Origin: an uncultured Bacteroidales bacterium
GTDB taxonomy: Bacteria > Bacteroidota > Bacteroidia > Bacteroidales > UBA932
Length of the DNA stretch: 23,661 bases
NCBI GenBank assembly: GCA_937900465.1
Contig: CALCEJ010000008.1
Span: 1 to 23,661, forward strand
Reading direction: 5' to 3'
Below the pieces are notes generated by a model. The model was given only the letters and a program-made list of their open reading frames with translations, did not search any database and was not told where the DNA came from. Below, piece by piece: positions 23,480 to 23,661 of the stretch (its first letter is position 1; each line of letters opens with the position of its first letter). A program made the position numbers and the translations under genes.

Positions 23480-23661
23480 TTACGTAATGAGGATGAGGGC
23501 AGCGGTTCGCCGCTTTCCTGCGCGCTGTGGTGGACTCTCCGCAGGGCGCCGTCCTCTTCCACTGCATGCGGGGTGGTGGAAAACGTGTTCCAGAAGTTCT
23601 TTAATAAGGCGCTTGTTCTTCTGCTTGCCGAAGATTTGCTTGAAGGCAACGTCGATCATCG
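23480..23661 (-). pseudogene. Remnant of an Rpn/PD-(D/E)XK nuclease-family transposase
   Basis: A minus-strand frame enters from the right edge and stops at 23480-23482. Its first ~27 residues (23661-23579) read IDVAFKQIFGKQKNKRLIKE and then LLEHVF. This fits the start of the PD-(D/E)XK nuclease-family transposase (PDDEXK_2/Rpn) pattern, D.AFK.IFG...NK.LL...L. After that the frame becomes Arg/Pro/His-rich and shows no family pattern. These proteins are normally about 280-300 residues, but GH127 begins only 120 bases further on. So it is either a degraded remnant or a gene broken here. The beginning lies outside the window. A small hairpin at 23501-23514 is too weak to call a terminator. Confidence 0.45.

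Noticed and set aside
23501..23514. Hairpin AGCGG-TTCG-CCGCT after GH127 as a terminator
   Set aside because: The stem is only 5 bp and followed by TTTCC without a real U-tract; too weak to support termination.

Overview
About 23 kb of this window (roughly 610 to 23661) is bacterial DNA of the Bacteroidota type, most likely an uncultured Bacteroidales from an animal gut or rumen. The evidence is a SusC/SusD pair with ECF sigma and FecR anti-sigma regulators, BACON and FISUMP lipoproteins, FucP/FucI of Bacteroidota type, a TTTG-N19-TAnnTTTG promoter, and AT-rich leaders without strong Shine-Dalgarno sites. The first ~605 bases differ sharply: G+C is about one base in six in the opening lines, and there is an open frame for a hydrophobic, Lys/Asn/Ile-rich protein that looks like a low-GC microbial eukaryote. 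The change is abrupt at about 605-615, inside the L-fucose isomerase gene. I read it as an assembly or library chimera.

Layout. (1) 1-605: foreign AT-rich DNA with one truncated membrane-protein frame. (2) 607-2911, minus strand: fucP then fucI, with fucI cut by the junction before its metal-binding residues. (3) 2993-3027: a strong intrinsic terminator that closes the large minus-strand operon. (4) 3062-19592, minus strand, gaps of 0-69 bases: SusC, SusD, a SusE-type surface lipoprotein, a GH116 glycosidase, a lipoprotein with an RbsD/FucU fold, a BACON lipoprotein, an M6 zinc protease, and two tandem Mfa-like/FISUMP lipoprotein paralogues with a previously unlisted 52-codon gene between them. 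(5) 19662-21337, minus strand: FecR anti-sigma and ECF sigma factor. (6) 21338-21509: divergent intergenic region with a 15-bp palindrome and a very good Bacteroidota promoter facing right. (7) 21510-23462, plus strand: GH127 glycosidase. (8) 23480-23661: a frame that begins like an Rpn/PD-(D/E)XK nuclease-type transposase and then loses similarity.

How it may work together (inference): the STN domain on SusC, FecR and the ECF sigma factor form a trans-envelope sensing circuit like those of mucin- and glycoprotein-type PULs. Surface lipoproteins bind the glycan, SusCD imports it, and GH116 and GH127 trim it. The M6 protease could remove a peptide backbone. The FucU-like lipoprotein could equilibrate released sugar anomers outside the cytoplasm, and FucP/FucI would take up and isomerise L-fucose. 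One protease plus a GH127 enzyme plus fucose genes suggests a glycoprotein substrate, for example plant hydroxyproline-rich or arabinogalactan proteins, but the substrate cannot be settled from sequence alone. No tRNA, rRNA, CRISPR array or complete insertion sequence was seen.
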